Translations under genes and position numbers: made by a program
Shown: positions 17,293 to 26,144 of the stretch, piece by piece
Layout of the letters: each line of letters starts with the position of its first letter
How positions within the stretch are numbered: the first letter of the stretch is position 1
The notes under the pieces: model-generated
What the model was told of the DNA's origin: nothing
The model's input: only the letters and a program-made list of their open reading frames with translations
Databases searched by the model: none
Origin: Acidovorax soli
GTDB taxonomy: Bacteria; Pseudomonadota; Gammaproteobacteria; Burkholderiales; Burkholderiaceae_C
Length of the DNA stretch: 64,000 nucleotides
Direction of reading: 5' to 3'
NCBI RefSeq assembly: GCF_014207955.1
Contig: NZ_JACHLK010000008.1
Location: 269,486-333,485, forward strand

Positions 17293-18087
17293 TCAGTGGC
17301 TCCGGACAAGATGTGCGGGCGTGGATGGGAAGCTGCTGGACGTCGCAGCTGCCACCATCGACCCATTGATGGTGCCCGCGTTTTCCAGCAGTTGCAAGGC
17401 CAGGCGCTGCAGGTCCTGCGGGTTCTGCGTGGAGACGGCCGTAGTGTGCACCTGCCCGCCCAGATGGCGCTCGGCGCAGTCCTGCAATGTCTGCAAGGCA
17501 ACAAGGGTCTTGCGGCGCTCCCGGACTCCCGAGCCGCGCACCAGGGCCGCCACTGTACAGGACAGCCCGGTGTACTGCGCCATCTGTTTCAGACTTTTGT
17601 ACGTGGTGAGCACTCCGGCGGAGCCGCCCTCCATCACCATCAGCGGGGTGGTGCGGGTGTGGGTGAGCAACTGCCCCAGCAGGGGCGCGGGCGCATGCAG
17701 CACCAGGATGCTGTAGGCGCGGAAATAGGGCTGGATGTCCTGCAGCGGCGAGACATGGGGCGGGCGATCGGTCCGGGTGAGCTGCCACAGGCCCCGGGCG
17801 GCGGGAAGCACCGCCAGCGAAGAGGCATTGGCACCGCCTTCCAGGCCGTCGTGCCAGGGGGCCTGGCGCAGCAGGTGGTACAGGCCGGGCGATTCCTCGG
17901 ACTCGTAGCCCGTGGCGTCGAGCACCACGACCGGATAGCCCAGGCGCTGCAGGCTGGCGCAGACCTGCCACAGGGTTTCCAGGCCGCTGCCGGGCTGCTC
18001 CTGGCTGGCCACGGCCAGCACGCGCAACTCGGTCTGCGGGGTGAAGCTGTGCAGGCTCGCAGCCTGGTGAAAGCCGGTATCAAGCAT
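17293..18087 (-). CDS. FlhG/MinD-like protein lacking the Walker A motif
   Basis: Position between flhF and fliA is that of flhG (fleN/ylxH), a MinD-family ATPase that limits flagellar number with FlhF. The 264-residue fold pattern fits: LRVLAVASQ (about 21-29), GYPVVVLDATG, and later VMEGGSAGVLTTYKSLKQMA. However, where FlhG has the deviant Walker A KGGVGKT, this protein has SQEQPGSGLET (28-38), with neither signature lysine. The DxD-like switch is DATG. It is probably unable to hydrolyse ATP and may be a pseudo-ATPase partner of FlhF. It overlaps flhF by 8 bases, so translation is likely coupled. Confidence 0.8.
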   Translation of the reverse strand: MLDTGFHQAASLHSFTPQTELRVLAVASQEQPGSGLETLWQVCASLQRLGYPVVVLDATGYESEESPGLYHLLRQAPWHDGLEGGANASSLAVLPAARGLWQLTRTDRPPHVSPLQDIQPYFRAYSILVLHAPAPLLGQLLTHTRTTPLMVMEGGSAGVLTTYKSLKQMAQYTGLSCTVAALVRGSGVRERRKTLVALQTLQDCAERHLGGQVHTTAVSTQNPQDLQRLALQLLENAGTINGSMVAAATSSSFPSTPAHLVRSH

Positions 18088-19612
18088 CGACCAACCCCCT
18101 GTCTGTCACCAGTTCTGGCGAGTGTGAGAAAAAGAAATTCAGATCGCTGGCCTTGGGGTCGAACGGCGACTTGACGGGTGCACGCATCGAGGTGCCGATG
18201 AGCTGGTGGGCGTCGGCGGCCTCCCAGTCCTCGGGCACGCGCTGGCCGTTGGTCACGCCGCGCAGCACCATCTGGTGGCGGATCAGCGCGTCGATCGAGG
18301 GGCCAAGCTTCACGGCCTCGTCGACCTTGGACAGGATGGCCTGCTGCGAGCCGTTGGTCTTGAACGAGGTCAGCACATCGTCCAGCGTGTCGCCGTGGCA
18401 GCCGGCGTTGAGCACCAGCAGGCGGTTGACGTGGGGCAGGTCGAGCACGTCGAGCATGTCGCGCTTGCGTGGATCGCGCGGCGCGACACCCGTGGTGTCG
18501 ATCAGCACCATCTTCTTGCCGCTGAGCAGGCCCAGCAGGTCCTGCAGTGCGGCGCGGTCGTGCGCCAGGTGGGCCACGATGCCCAGCATGCGGCCATAGG
18601 TGCGCAGTTGCTCGTGGGCACCCACGCGGTAGGTGTCCAGCGTGATCAGGCCCACGCTGCCGGGGCCATGGATGCGCGCGCACAGGGCTGCGAGCTTGGC
18701 CGTGGTGGTGGTCTTGCCGACGCCGGTGGAGCCCACCATGGCAAAGATGCCGCCCTGTTCGTACAGAGGGAGGGCGCCGGCATCGGTCTTGAGGTTGCGT
18801 TCCAGCACGTCCATGAGCCAGCGCACGGCTTCGGCGGCCGACAGGTCCTCGGGCAGGCGCTCCAGCACGGCGCGGGCCAGGGCGGGCGAGTAGCCGGCCC
18901 GGATCATCTTGAGCATCAGATTGGACTGGATCGGGTTCTGGCGCGCCTGGCCCAGCCAGGCCAGCGTGTTGAAGCGGTCCTCTATGAGATCCTTCATCGA
19001 TTGCAGCTCGTTCATCAGGTTCTGCTGGCCGTTGAGCTGCGCGTTGGACAGGGCCGGCGCTTCCTGGTGGTGGTGGCGCTGTGGCTTGCGCGGTGCCGGC
19101 TCGGGCAGGTCCATGGGAATGGAGCGCAGCGGGTTGTGGCGGGCCACCTGGGCGGCAGGGCGCTCGCGGGCGAGTTCCTCCGCGCGGTCGCGGCTGCGCT
19201 GCATCATGGGCACGGGGTCCGACGGGCCGGCAATCGCCTCATGGCGGCGGCGCAGCATGCGCTCGCGCACGTAGTCCTGGAAGGACAGGGTGCTCATGGC
19301 CAACTGCTCGGTGTCTTCCTCAACCGGATTGCGGTTCGTGGCGATCGGCTGGGCAGCGCGGGGCTGCGGCTGCTGCTGTTGTTGCTGCTGGCGCTGGCTG
19401 GCCTGCACCAGGGGCGAGGCGGCACTGGCGGCCGGTTGCTTGGCGACCGCGGCGCTGTCCAGGGCGGACAGGGTGTCCTCGGCCGTGGCCATCACTTCCA
19501 CGCCATTGGCCGTGGGGCGGTTGGACAGGATCAGCGTGCCCTCGCCAAAGGCCATGCGTGCTTTGGCCAGTGCTTCACGGGACGTGGCAGCGTGGAAGCG
19601 TTTGATGTTCAT
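18080..19612 (-). CDS. flhF: Flagellar placement SRP-like GTPase FlhF
   Basis: FlhF determines where and how many flagella form. The 510-residue protein has an N-terminal B domain (starts MNIKRFHAATSREALAKARMAFGEG) with a glutamine run at about 75-81, an N domain (about 190-280) and an SRP-type G domain with the P-loop GSTGVGKT (294-301). Further G motifs include DTYRVGAHEQL, DTTGVAPRD and LSKVDEAVKLG. It overlaps flhA by 4 bases (ATGA) and the flhG-like gene by 8. Presence of flhF usually goes with polar flagella. Confidence 0.96.
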   Translation of the reverse strand: MNIKRFHAATSREALAKARMAFGEGTLILSNRPTANGVEVMATAEDTLSALDSAAVAKQPAASAASPLVQASQRQQQQQQQPQPRAAQPIATNRNPVEEDTEQLAMSTLSFQDYVRERMLRRRHEAIAGPSDPVPMMQRSRDRAEELARERPAAQVARHNPLRSIPMDLPEPAPRKPQRHHHQEAPALSNAQLNGQQNLMNELQSMKDLIEDRFNTLAWLGQARQNPIQSNLMLKMIRAGYSPALARAVLERLPEDLSAAEAVRWLMDVLERNLKTDAGALPLYEQGGIFAMVGSTGVGKTTTTAKLAALCARIHGPGSVGLITLDTYRVGAHEQLRTYGRMLGIVAHLAHDRAALQDLLGLLSGKKMVLIDTTGVAPRDPRKRDMLDVLDLPHVNRLLVLNAGCHGDTLDDVLTSFKTNGSQQAILSKVDEAVKLGPSIDALIRHQMVLRGVTNGQRVPEDWEAADAHQLIGTSMRAPVKSPFDPKASDLNFFFSHSPELVTDRGLVDA

Positions 19613-21684
19613 GATGCACCTTTGAGGATGGGCCCGATGCGGATCGTGTGGGTCTCGGGAATTTCACTGTGGGCAAGGACCTGCAGGCGGGGCGCCACGC
19701 GGCGCACCAGGCGGGAGATCGCATTGCGGATCTGGTCGGGAACGAGCAGGCAGGCGGGCAGGCCCATCTCCTCCTGGCGCAGTGCCACTTCGGCGGCCTT
19801 CTGCGTCAGGATGTCGGCCACACCGGGGTCGAGCGCCGGGGCGGCGGTATTGCCCAGGGCCTGCACCAGCAGGCGCTCCAGACCGGGCTCGATGGCGATG
19901 ACGTTGAGCTCGCGCGTCGGGCCGTAGATCTGCTGCACGATGGCCGGCGACAGGGCGATGCGCACGCGGCGGGCCAGTTCCACGGGGTCGGAGATGCCGC
20001 CGGCGTGCTCGGCCAGGGTCTCGATGATGGTGCGGATATCGCGGATGTGCACAGACTCTTCCAGCAGCAGCTGGAGGACTTTCTGGAACGTGGCGATGGA
20101 GACCATTTTCGGGACGACTTCTTCGATGAGCTTGGGGGCCAGCTTGGCGACGTGTTCCACCAGTTGTTGGGTTTCCGTGCGGCTCAGCAACTTGGCTGCC
20201 TGCACTTGCATCAAGTGTGACAAATGCGTCGCCATCACGGTTTCCGAATCAACGACCGTAAAGCCGGCCATTTGCGCCGCTTCCTTCTGCCGGTCATCGA
20301 TCCAGTGGGCGGGCAGGCCGAAGGCCGGGTCGGTCGTGGGCGTGCCGATCAGCGGCGTGGTGATGCCGCCGGGGTTGATGGCCAGGAACATGCCGGGGAA
20401 GGCCTCGCCTTCGCCCACCACCACGCCGCGCAGCGTGATGCGGTAGCCGCTGGGCTTGAGTTCCAGGTTGTCGCGCACGTGCACGGCCGGCGGCAGGAAG
20501 CCCACTTCCTGGGCGAACTTGCGGCGCACGCCCTTGATGCGGGTCAAGAGGTCGCCCTGGCGGCTCTTGTCCACCAGCGTGATCAGGCGGTAGCCCAGCT
20601 CCAGGCCCAGCAGGTCCACGGGCTGCAGGTCGTCCCAGGTGGCCTCGCCATCGGTGGCCACGGGGGGCGGTGCGGGGGCTTCCACTGGCACTTGCTGGCG
20701 CTGGTGCAGGGTCCAGGCCCAGTAGCCGATGCCGCCGCCCACGACCAGGAACACCAGGTGGGGCATGCCGGGGATCAGGCCCAGCAGGATCAGCACGCCG
20801 GCCGTCACGGCCAGCACGCGGGGCGACATGAACAGCTGCTGCACGATCTGGCGGCCCATGTCCTGTTCCTTGCCCACGCGCGAGATCACCATGGCGGCGG
20901 CCACCGAGATCAAAAGGCCGGGGATCTGGGCCACCAGGGCGTCGCCGATGGCCAGCAGGATGTAGCTGTCGGCCGCCTGCTTGGCCGAGAGGTCGTGCTG
21001 CAGCACGCCGATGGCGAAGCCGCCAATGATGTTGATGAGCAGGATCAGGATGCCGGCGATGGCGTCGCCGCGCACAAACTTGGAGGCACCGTCCATGGAG
21101 CCGAAGAAGTTGGCTTCCTCGGCCACTTCGGCGCGGCGGCGCTTGGCCTCCTTCTCGTCGATCAGGCCGGCGTTGAGGTCGGCGTCCACCGCCATCTGCT
21201 TGCCGGGCATGGCATCCAGGGTGAAGCGGGCCGACACTTCGGCGATGCGCTCGGCACCCTTGGTCACCACCACGAAGTTGATCACCACCAGGATGGCGAA
21301 CACGATCAGGCCCACGGCGAAGTTGCCGCCGATCAGGAAATGGCCGAAGGCCTCGATCACGGCGCCGGCGGCACCGGGGCCGGTGTGGCCTTCCAGCAAC
21401 ACCACGCGGGTGGAGGCCACGTTCAGCGACAGGCGCATCAGCGTGGTCAGCAGCAGTACCGAGGGAAAGGCGGCGAAGTCCAGCGGCCGCACCATGTAGG
21501 CCGACACCATCATCACCATCAGTGCCACGGCGATGTTCAGGGTGAAGAAGGTGTCCAGCATCCAGGGCGGGATGGGCAGCACCATCAGCGCCAGGATGGC
21601 CACCACCAGCAGGGGCGCCGACATGCCCTGCAAGGCGGAGCTGTTGCTGCCCGCCCATTGCCGAAGGGTGTTCAATTGGTTCAT
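19609..21684 (-). CDS. flhA: Flagellar export gate protein FlhA
   Basis: FlhA forms the cytoplasmic ring of the flagellar type III export gate and couples proton flow to export. The 691-residue protein has eight predicted membrane segments in residues about 20-320 and the conserved cytoplasmic loop VTKGAERIAEVSARFTLDAMPGKQM. A large C-terminal cytosolic domain follows. Length equals the family norm (about 690). It overlaps flhB and flhF by 4 bases each (ATGA), typical of a tightly coupled operon. Confidence 0.97.
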   Translation of the reverse strand: MNQLNTLRQWAGSNSSALQGMSAPLLVVAILALMVLPIPPWMLDTFFTLNIAVALMVMMVSAYMVRPLDFAAFPSVLLLTTLMRLSLNVASTRVVLLEGHTGPGAAGAVIEAFGHFLIGGNFAVGLIVFAILVVINFVVVTKGAERIAEVSARFTLDAMPGKQMAVDADLNAGLIDEKEAKRRRAEVAEEANFFGSMDGASKFVRGDAIAGILILLINIIGGFAIGVLQHDLSAKQAADSYILLAIGDALVAQIPGLLISVAAAMVISRVGKEQDMGRQIVQQLFMSPRVLAVTAGVLILLGLIPGMPHLVFLVVGGGIGYWAWTLHQRQQVPVEAPAPPPVATDGEATWDDLQPVDLLGLELGYRLITLVDKSRQGDLLTRIKGVRRKFAQEVGFLPPAVHVRDNLELKPSGYRITLRGVVVGEGEAFPGMFLAINPGGITTPLIGTPTTDPAFGLPAHWIDDRQKEAAQMAGFTVVDSETVMATHLSHLMQVQAAKLLSRTETQQLVEHVAKLAPKLIEEVVPKMVSIATFQKVLQLLLEESVHIRDIRTIIETLAEHAGGISDPVELARRVRIALSPAIVQQIYGPTRELNVIAIEPGLERLLVQALGNTAAPALDPGVADILTQKAAEVALRQEEMGLPACLLVPDQIRNAISRLVRRVAPRLQVLAHSEIPETHTIRIGPILKGAS

Positions 21685-22844
21685 GGCGCGCTGCCTTGCA
21701 CGGTGGAGGGAGTGGTCTTGTTCAGCGGATCGAGCTCAGGTGGCACGAAAGGCTCGACCAGTTCGCCCGGCATCTGCCCCTCGCCGCGCAGGGCGGCCTT
21801 GAGGCGGTACACATAGGCCAGCACCTGGGCCACGGCGGCGTACAGCGTGGCTGGGATGGCCTGGTCGAGTTCGGCATGGGCGTACAGGGCACGGGCCAGC
21901 ATGGGCGACTGCAGCACGGGCACGTCGTGGGCCTTGGCCAGATCGCGGATGCGCATGGCAATCAGGTCGGTGCCGCGCGAGATCACCTGCGGGGCGGCCA
22001 TGGTCTTGTCGTCGTACTTCAGGGCTACTGCGTAGTGGGTGGGGTTCATCACCACGAAGTCGGCCTTGGGGACCGCGGCCACGCTGGCACCGTCGGCCAG
22101 CTCGCGCTGTTTCTGGCGGATACGGCCCTTGGTGTGCGGGTCGCCTTCGGACTCCTTGTGCTCCTGCTTGACTTCCTCGTGCGACATTTTCAGGCGCGAG
22201 CGGAAGAAGTAGGCCTGCAGGGGCACGTCGATCAGGGCCGCCATGAACACCACCAGCAGCATCAGGCTGACACCCGAGACCAGCCATTCGCACATCTGGC
22301 GGATGGCCATGGGCGAAGGCTGCAGCACCAGCATGGCCACGCGCTCGATGCTGCCCGCCATGTAGTGCCAGGCCACGGCGGAGATGATGGCCGTCATGAG
22401 CACCATCTTGGCCACGTTGGCCATCTGCTGCTTGGAAAACAGGTTGGCGACGCCCGAAAGGGGATTCAGGCGGTTGAACTGGGGGCTGATGGGCTTGCTG
22501 CTGAAGATCCAGCCACCGGCGCCGATGGCGCTGAGCAGTGCTGCGCCGCTGGTGAGCAGGGCGAACACGGTGCTGGCCACCAGGCCCACGATGACCATGG
22601 TGCGCAGCCGGTCCAGCATGGTGGCGGGGGCCATCACCGTGTTGACGTTGAACACCAATTGGTGGCTCAGCGCCTGCTGCAGCTGTTCCATGAGGGTCGG
22701 GGCCAGGACCAGCATGGCGCCGCCACCTGCACCCAGAATCGCCAGGTGCGACAGGTCGCGCGAGCGCGCACCCTGCCCGTCTTCGCGCGCTTTCTGCAGC
22801 TTGCGTTCGGACGCCGGAAGGCTTTTTTCTTGGCTGGATTCCAT
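21681..22844 (-). CDS. flhB: Flagellar export switch protein FlhB
   Basis: FlhB is the export-gate component that switches substrate class from hook to filament by self-cleavage. The 387-residue protein has four hydrophobic segments (about 30-215) and the autocleavage motif N267-P268-T269-H270, with cleavage expected between N and P. The N-terminal ESSQEKSLPASERKLQKAREDGQ is typical. It is the first gene of the leftward flhB-flhA-flhF-flhG-like-fliA unit. The ribosome site is weak. Confidence 0.97.
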   Translation of the reverse strand: MESSQEKSLPASERKLQKAREDGQGARSRDLSHLAILGAGGGAMLVLAPTLMEQLQQALSHQLVFNVNTVMAPATMLDRLRTMVIVGLVASTVFALLTSGAALLSAIGAGGWIFSSKPISPQFNRLNPLSGVANLFSKQQMANVAKMVLMTAIISAVAWHYMAGSIERVAMLVLQPSPMAIRQMCEWLVSGVSLMLLVVFMAALIDVPLQAYFFRSRLKMSHEEVKQEHKESEGDPHTKGRIRQKQRELADGASVAAVPKADFVVMNPTHYAVALKYDDKTMAAPQVISRGTDLIAMRIRDLAKAHDVPVLQSPMLARALYAHAELDQAIPATLYAAVAQVLAYVYRLKAALRGEGQMPGELVEPFVPPELDPLNKTTPSTVQGSAP

Positions 22845-23029
22845 GATGGCATGACAACTCGTGTCCTGCCATTGTCGTGAGCGACCCGGAAATCTAAAGA
22901 CGGATAAAAGGCGGCTGCAGGCCTCTTTTCCCTTGTACCTTGCTGCCGCTGCGCGGCGCCGGGCGCGCGGGCATGGCTAGCGGTGGCGGTGGCGGGCGGT
23001 GTGTGGCGCCAGGCCCGTCACCCAGCGGG

Positions 23030-23662
23030 TCAGAAACCCAGGCTGGCCAGCAGGTCGTCCACCTGGGACTGGTCGGTGACGATGTCGGGGGTGTTCTCCG
23101 GATCCACCACGGGGCCGGCGAGGTGTTCGCGCGGGGCCTCGGCGGTCAGTGCCGCAGGCACATGGGCATTGGGGGGCGCGGTCTGGATCAGCAGCTGCAC
23201 GAGCTGCTCTTCGATGGTGGCGGCCAGATTGACCACCCGGGCGATCACCTGGCCCGTGAGATCGTGGAAATCCTGCGCCATCATGATTTCGGTCAGGTGC
23301 GTATCGGCTTCCATGGTGACGCGTTCCACGTCGGTCAGGAAGTTCATGATCTCGCCCTTGGCCACGGCCGCCACAGGGTCTTTCACCAGCGAAGCCACCA
23401 CGCGGCGCGTCTCGGCCGCGATGAAGTCGTGCTGGGCCTTGGCCTGTTCGACCCGATTGAGCACCTTTTCGGCCGCCTCACCCGTGAGGCGGGCGATGTA
23501 GGACAGGCGGCTCTGGGCATCCGGCAACTCGCCCATGGAGCCGCGCAGCTTGTCGGCGTAGCCCAGTTCATTGAGCGAATCGTGGAGCTGGCGGGTCAGC
23601 AGGCCGATCTTGTGGTGGACATCGGTCGCAGGTTCCCCAGGGGTATGGTCGGGTGTATCCAT
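23030..23662 (-). CDS. cheZ: CheY-P phosphatase CheZ
   Basis: CheZ dephosphorylates CheY-P and so terminates the tumble signal. The 210-residue helical protein carries the catalytic DxxxQ motif in DFHDLTGQ (D134, Q138) and the C-terminal CheY-docking helix VDDLLASLGF, matching E. coli CheZ. It starts 4 bases after the cheY stop at 23667, so the two are co-expressed. The order motA-motB-cheY-cheZ leftward is well supported. Confidence 0.95.
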   Translation of the reverse strand: MDTPDHTPGEPATDVHHKIGLLTRQLHDSLNELGYADKLRGSMGELPDAQSRLSYIARLTGEAAEKVLNRVEQAKAQHDFIAAETRRVVASLVKDPVAAVAKGEIMNFLTDVERVTMEADTHLTEIMMAQDFHDLTGQVIARVVNLAATIEEQLVQLLIQTAPPNAHVPAALTAEAPREHLAGPVVDPENTPDIVTDQSQVDDLLASLGF

Positions 23663-23666
23663 GGCG

Positions 23667-24053
23667 TCACAGCCCCATCTTCTTGAGAATCAGCAAGACC
23701 TTTTCTTCAAGCGTTGCCTTGGTGAAAGGCTTGACGATGTAACCGGCGGCACCGCCCTGGGCGGCTGCAACGATGTCTTCCTTGCGGGCCTCGGCAGTCA
23801 CCATCAGCACCGGCAGGTGCTTGAGCTTGTCGTCTTTCTTGATTTCCGCCAGAAGCTGGAAACCGTTCATGTTGGGCATGTTGATGTCCGTCACCACGAA
23901 GTCAAACTTGCCGTTGCGCAGTTTGTTCAGTGCGGCGACGCCGTCCTCGGCCTCGTCGGCGTCGGAAAATCCGCTCTCCTTGAGCAGATTGCGCACGATG
24001 CGCCGCATGGTGGAGAAGTCGTCAACGATCAAGAAGCGAAGGGCTGTGGTCAC
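23667..24053 (-). CDS. cheY: Chemotaxis response regulator CheY
   Basis: The 128-residue single REC domain is very like enterobacterial CheY. It has the acidic pocket D11-D12, phospho-acceptor D56, T86 and K108, and conserved [11 protein letters not shown]. It should bind FliM when phosphorylated by CheA. The start is GTG with AAAGGG upstream. It is paired with cheZ, in contrast to the second cheY at 55599-55961 beside cheA. Confidence 0.96.
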   Translation of the reverse strand: MTTALRFLIVDDFSTMRRIVRNLLKESGFSDADEAEDGVAALNKLRNGKFDFVVTDINMPNMNGFQLLAEIKKDDKLKHLPVLMVTAEARKEDIVAAAQGGAAGYIVKPFTKATLEEKVLLILKKMGL

Positions 24054-24125
24054 TTGGGACCCTTTCGGTCGAAATAGGCTGGTTGTATTGTCAAGTGTGG
24101 CAGGTTTGGTGACAAGTCGTAACGA

Positions 24126-25058
24126 TCACCTGCCAGTCGTTGGATTTTCGCGCTTTTCCGTTGGCACTTCCGGAGCACTTGCCGCAGGAGTTCCCTTGCC
24201 CAGGAGGCGCTCTTCGGCCTCGCGGGTCAGCACCGTGATGGTAATACGGCGATTGGCGGGTGCGCGTGGATTCGTGGGCTCGAGCAGATCGCTGGCGGCC
24301 AGGCCGACCACGCGGCCGAGCTTGGCGTCGGGCATGCCGGCCGAGACCAGCTCGCGGCGCGAGGCGTTGGCCCGGTCGGCCGAAAGCTCCCAGTTGCTGT
24401 AACCGCGCTCGCTGTTGCCGTAGGGGACGGCATCGGTATGGCCGGCCAGGCTGATGCGGTTTTCCACCCCGCCCAGGGCAGCGCCGATCTCGCGCAGGAT
24501 GTCGCGCATATAGGGTTTCACCAGCGCACTGCCACTGTCGAACATGGGGCGGTTCTGGTCGTCCACGATCTGGATCTGCAATCCGTCGGGTGTGACGTCG
24601 ATGCGGATCTGCGACTTGTACTCGTTCAGGCGCGGGTTTTCGGTGATCAGCGCGTCGATCTTGGCCTGCAGGGCCTTGATGCGCTCCTGGTCCTGCTTGG
24701 CCCGCTCGGCGCGCGCATTCTCGATGCTGGCGCGGCGGTCCTTGTCGGGATCGGAGTCGGAGCGGCGCACCTGGCCGTGCACCTTGGACAGGTCGTTGCC
24801 GCCCCCGGGGATCACGCTGGAGCTGTTGCCGGCGCCATCGCCCCCCGTCATGGCCACCTTGAGCGGCGAACTGAAGTACGCCGAGATGCCCTGCAACTCT
24901 CCCTTGGCCGTGGAGCCCAGCAGCCACATCAGCAGGAAGAACGCCATCATGGCCGTCACGAAGTCGGCATAGGCGATCTTCCAGGCGCCGCCATGGGCGG
25001 CATGGCCGCCCTTCTTGACGCGCTTGATGATGATGGGCTGAAGCTTCTTTTCTGCCAT
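24126..25058 (-). CDS. motB: Flagellar motor stator protein MotB
   Basis: MotB anchors the stator to peptidoglycan and provides the proton-binding aspartate. The 310-residue protein has a short basic N-terminus, one membrane segment (about 29-50) with D32 in AYADFVTAMMAF, a flexible linker, and a C-terminal OmpA-like domain (about 150-275) with LAGHTDAVPYG and SADRANASRREL. The tail is Ala/Pro-rich. It is 15 bases downstream of motA. Confidence 0.97.
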   Translation of the reverse strand: MAEKKLQPIIIKRVKKGGHAAHGGAWKIAYADFVTAMMAFFLLMWLLGSTAKGELQGISAYFSSPLKVAMTGGDGAGNSSSVIPGGGNDLSKVHGQVRRSDSDPDKDRRASIENARAERAKQDQERIKALQAKIDALITENPRLNEYKSQIRIDVTPDGLQIQIVDDQNRPMFDSGSALVKPYMRDILREIGAALGGVENRISLAGHTDAVPYGNSERGYSNWELSADRANASRRELVSAGMPDAKLGRVVGLAASDLLEPTNPRAPANRRITITVLTREAEERLLGKGTPAASAPEVPTEKRENPTTGR

Positions 25059-25073
25059 GGCGCTAGTAGGGGC

Positions 25074-25934
25074 TTACTTCTTGCCCTTCACATGCCCTTC
25101 GAGTTCGGAGAAGGTCGGCCGGTCGGTCGAGAACAGGACCTTGCGGCCGAATTCGATGGCGGTAGCCGGGTTGTAGCCCTGCATGCTGGCCAGCAGCGTG
25201 GACTTGATGCACAGGAATTCCTTGGCGGCATCTTCGCTCTTTTGTTCCATCAGGCCGCCCAGGGGTTCCACGAAGCCGTAGGCCAGCAAAATCCCCAGGA
25301 AGGTGCCCACCAGGGCGGAGGCGATCATGCCGCCCAGCACCGAGGGCGGCTGGCCCACCGAGCCCATGGTGTTCACCACCCCGAGCACGGCGGCCACGAT
25401 CCCGAAGGCGGGCAGGGCGCCGGCCAGGCGGGCAATGGCTGCCACCGGGGCGTGGGCCTCCTGGTGGTGGGTGTCGATCTCGTTGTCCATCAGGGCCTCG
25501 ATCTCGTGCGAGTTGAGGTTGCCCGAGACCATCATGCGCAGGTAGTCGGTCGTGAACTCGATCACATGGTGGTCGCTGCCCACCGTGGGGTACTTCTTGA
25601 AGATCTCGGATTCATGGGGCGTTTCCACATCCTTCTCGATCGCCATCAGCCCCTCCTTGCGGGCCTTTTGCAGGATGTCGTAGAGCATGGCGAGCAGCTC
25701 CATGTAGCGCGCCTTGGTGTACTTGGAACCCTTGAACGCGGCGGGAACCGCCTTCATGGTCGCCTTGAGCACCTTGGGCTGGTTGTTCACCACAAAGGCG
25801 CCCAGCGCGCTGCCGCCAATGGTGATCAGCTCGAACGGCAGGGCCTTCAGGATCACCTGGATGTTCCCGCCGTGCACGATGTACACACCGAAGATGCAGA
25901 CCATGCTGACGACGTAGCCAATGATGACGAACAT
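25074..25934 (-). CDS. motA: Flagellar motor stator protein MotA
   Basis: MotA forms the proton channel with MotB and contacts FliG. The 286-residue protein has four membrane segments: the first two near residues 1-55 (starting MFVIIGYVVSMVCIFGVY), the last two at about 165-225 (PAFGIVAAVLGVVNTMG and GTFLGILLAYGFVEPL). A charged cytoplasmic loop (about 60-160) lies between them. Length is that of the enterobacterial type (295). It is the first gene of the leftward motAB-cheYZ unit. The 204-base gap to the divergent glycosyltransferase gene must hold its promoter, but no sigma-28 site was convincing. Confidence 0.97.
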   Translation of the reverse strand: MFVIIGYVVSMVCIFGVYIVHGGNIQVILKALPFELITIGGSALGAFVVNNQPKVLKATMKAVPAAFKGSKYTKARYMELLAMLYDILQKARKEGLMAIEKDVETPHESEIFKKYPTVGSDHHVIEFTTDYLRMMVSGNLNSHEIEALMDNEIDTHHQEAHAPVAAIARLAGALPAFGIVAAVLGVVNTMGSVGQPPSVLGGMIASALVGTFLGILLAYGFVEPLGGLMEQKSEDAAKEFLCIKSTLLASMQGYNPATAIEFGRKVLFSTDRPTFSELEGHVKGKK

Positions 25935-26144
25935 GCTGATTCAGTTTGTTTTGTCGGGCGCCAGGCGGTCGGCTGGGCCAGTGCGGGTGGGCATGGCCCT
26001 GTGCCATGCTTTGGGCGACTGTATCGGATTGTGCTCGAACCGATCCCATGAGCAAGCGGTAAAGCACCCACCACTTTCCTGGTTGGGGCGGGTAGCGTGG
26101 TTTTTACGTTGGTTTTCCCGATTTAGGAAGCCGCCAAGGTGTTT

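Noticed and set aside
19360..19392. Glutamine-codon run in flhF as a slippage-prone phase-variation tract
   Set aside because: The run mixes CAG and CAA codons and changes in units of three would keep the frame, so it is only a low-complexity linker.
24054..24110. TTGACA before cheY as a promoter
   Set aside because: On the minus strand TTGACA is not followed by a -10 element at 16-18 bases; cheY is more likely co-transcribed with motAB.
26055..26085. TAAAGCAC upstream of the glycosyltransferase as a sigma-28 promoter
   Set aside because: The sequence 11 bases downstream (CTGGTTGG) does not resemble GCCGATAA.
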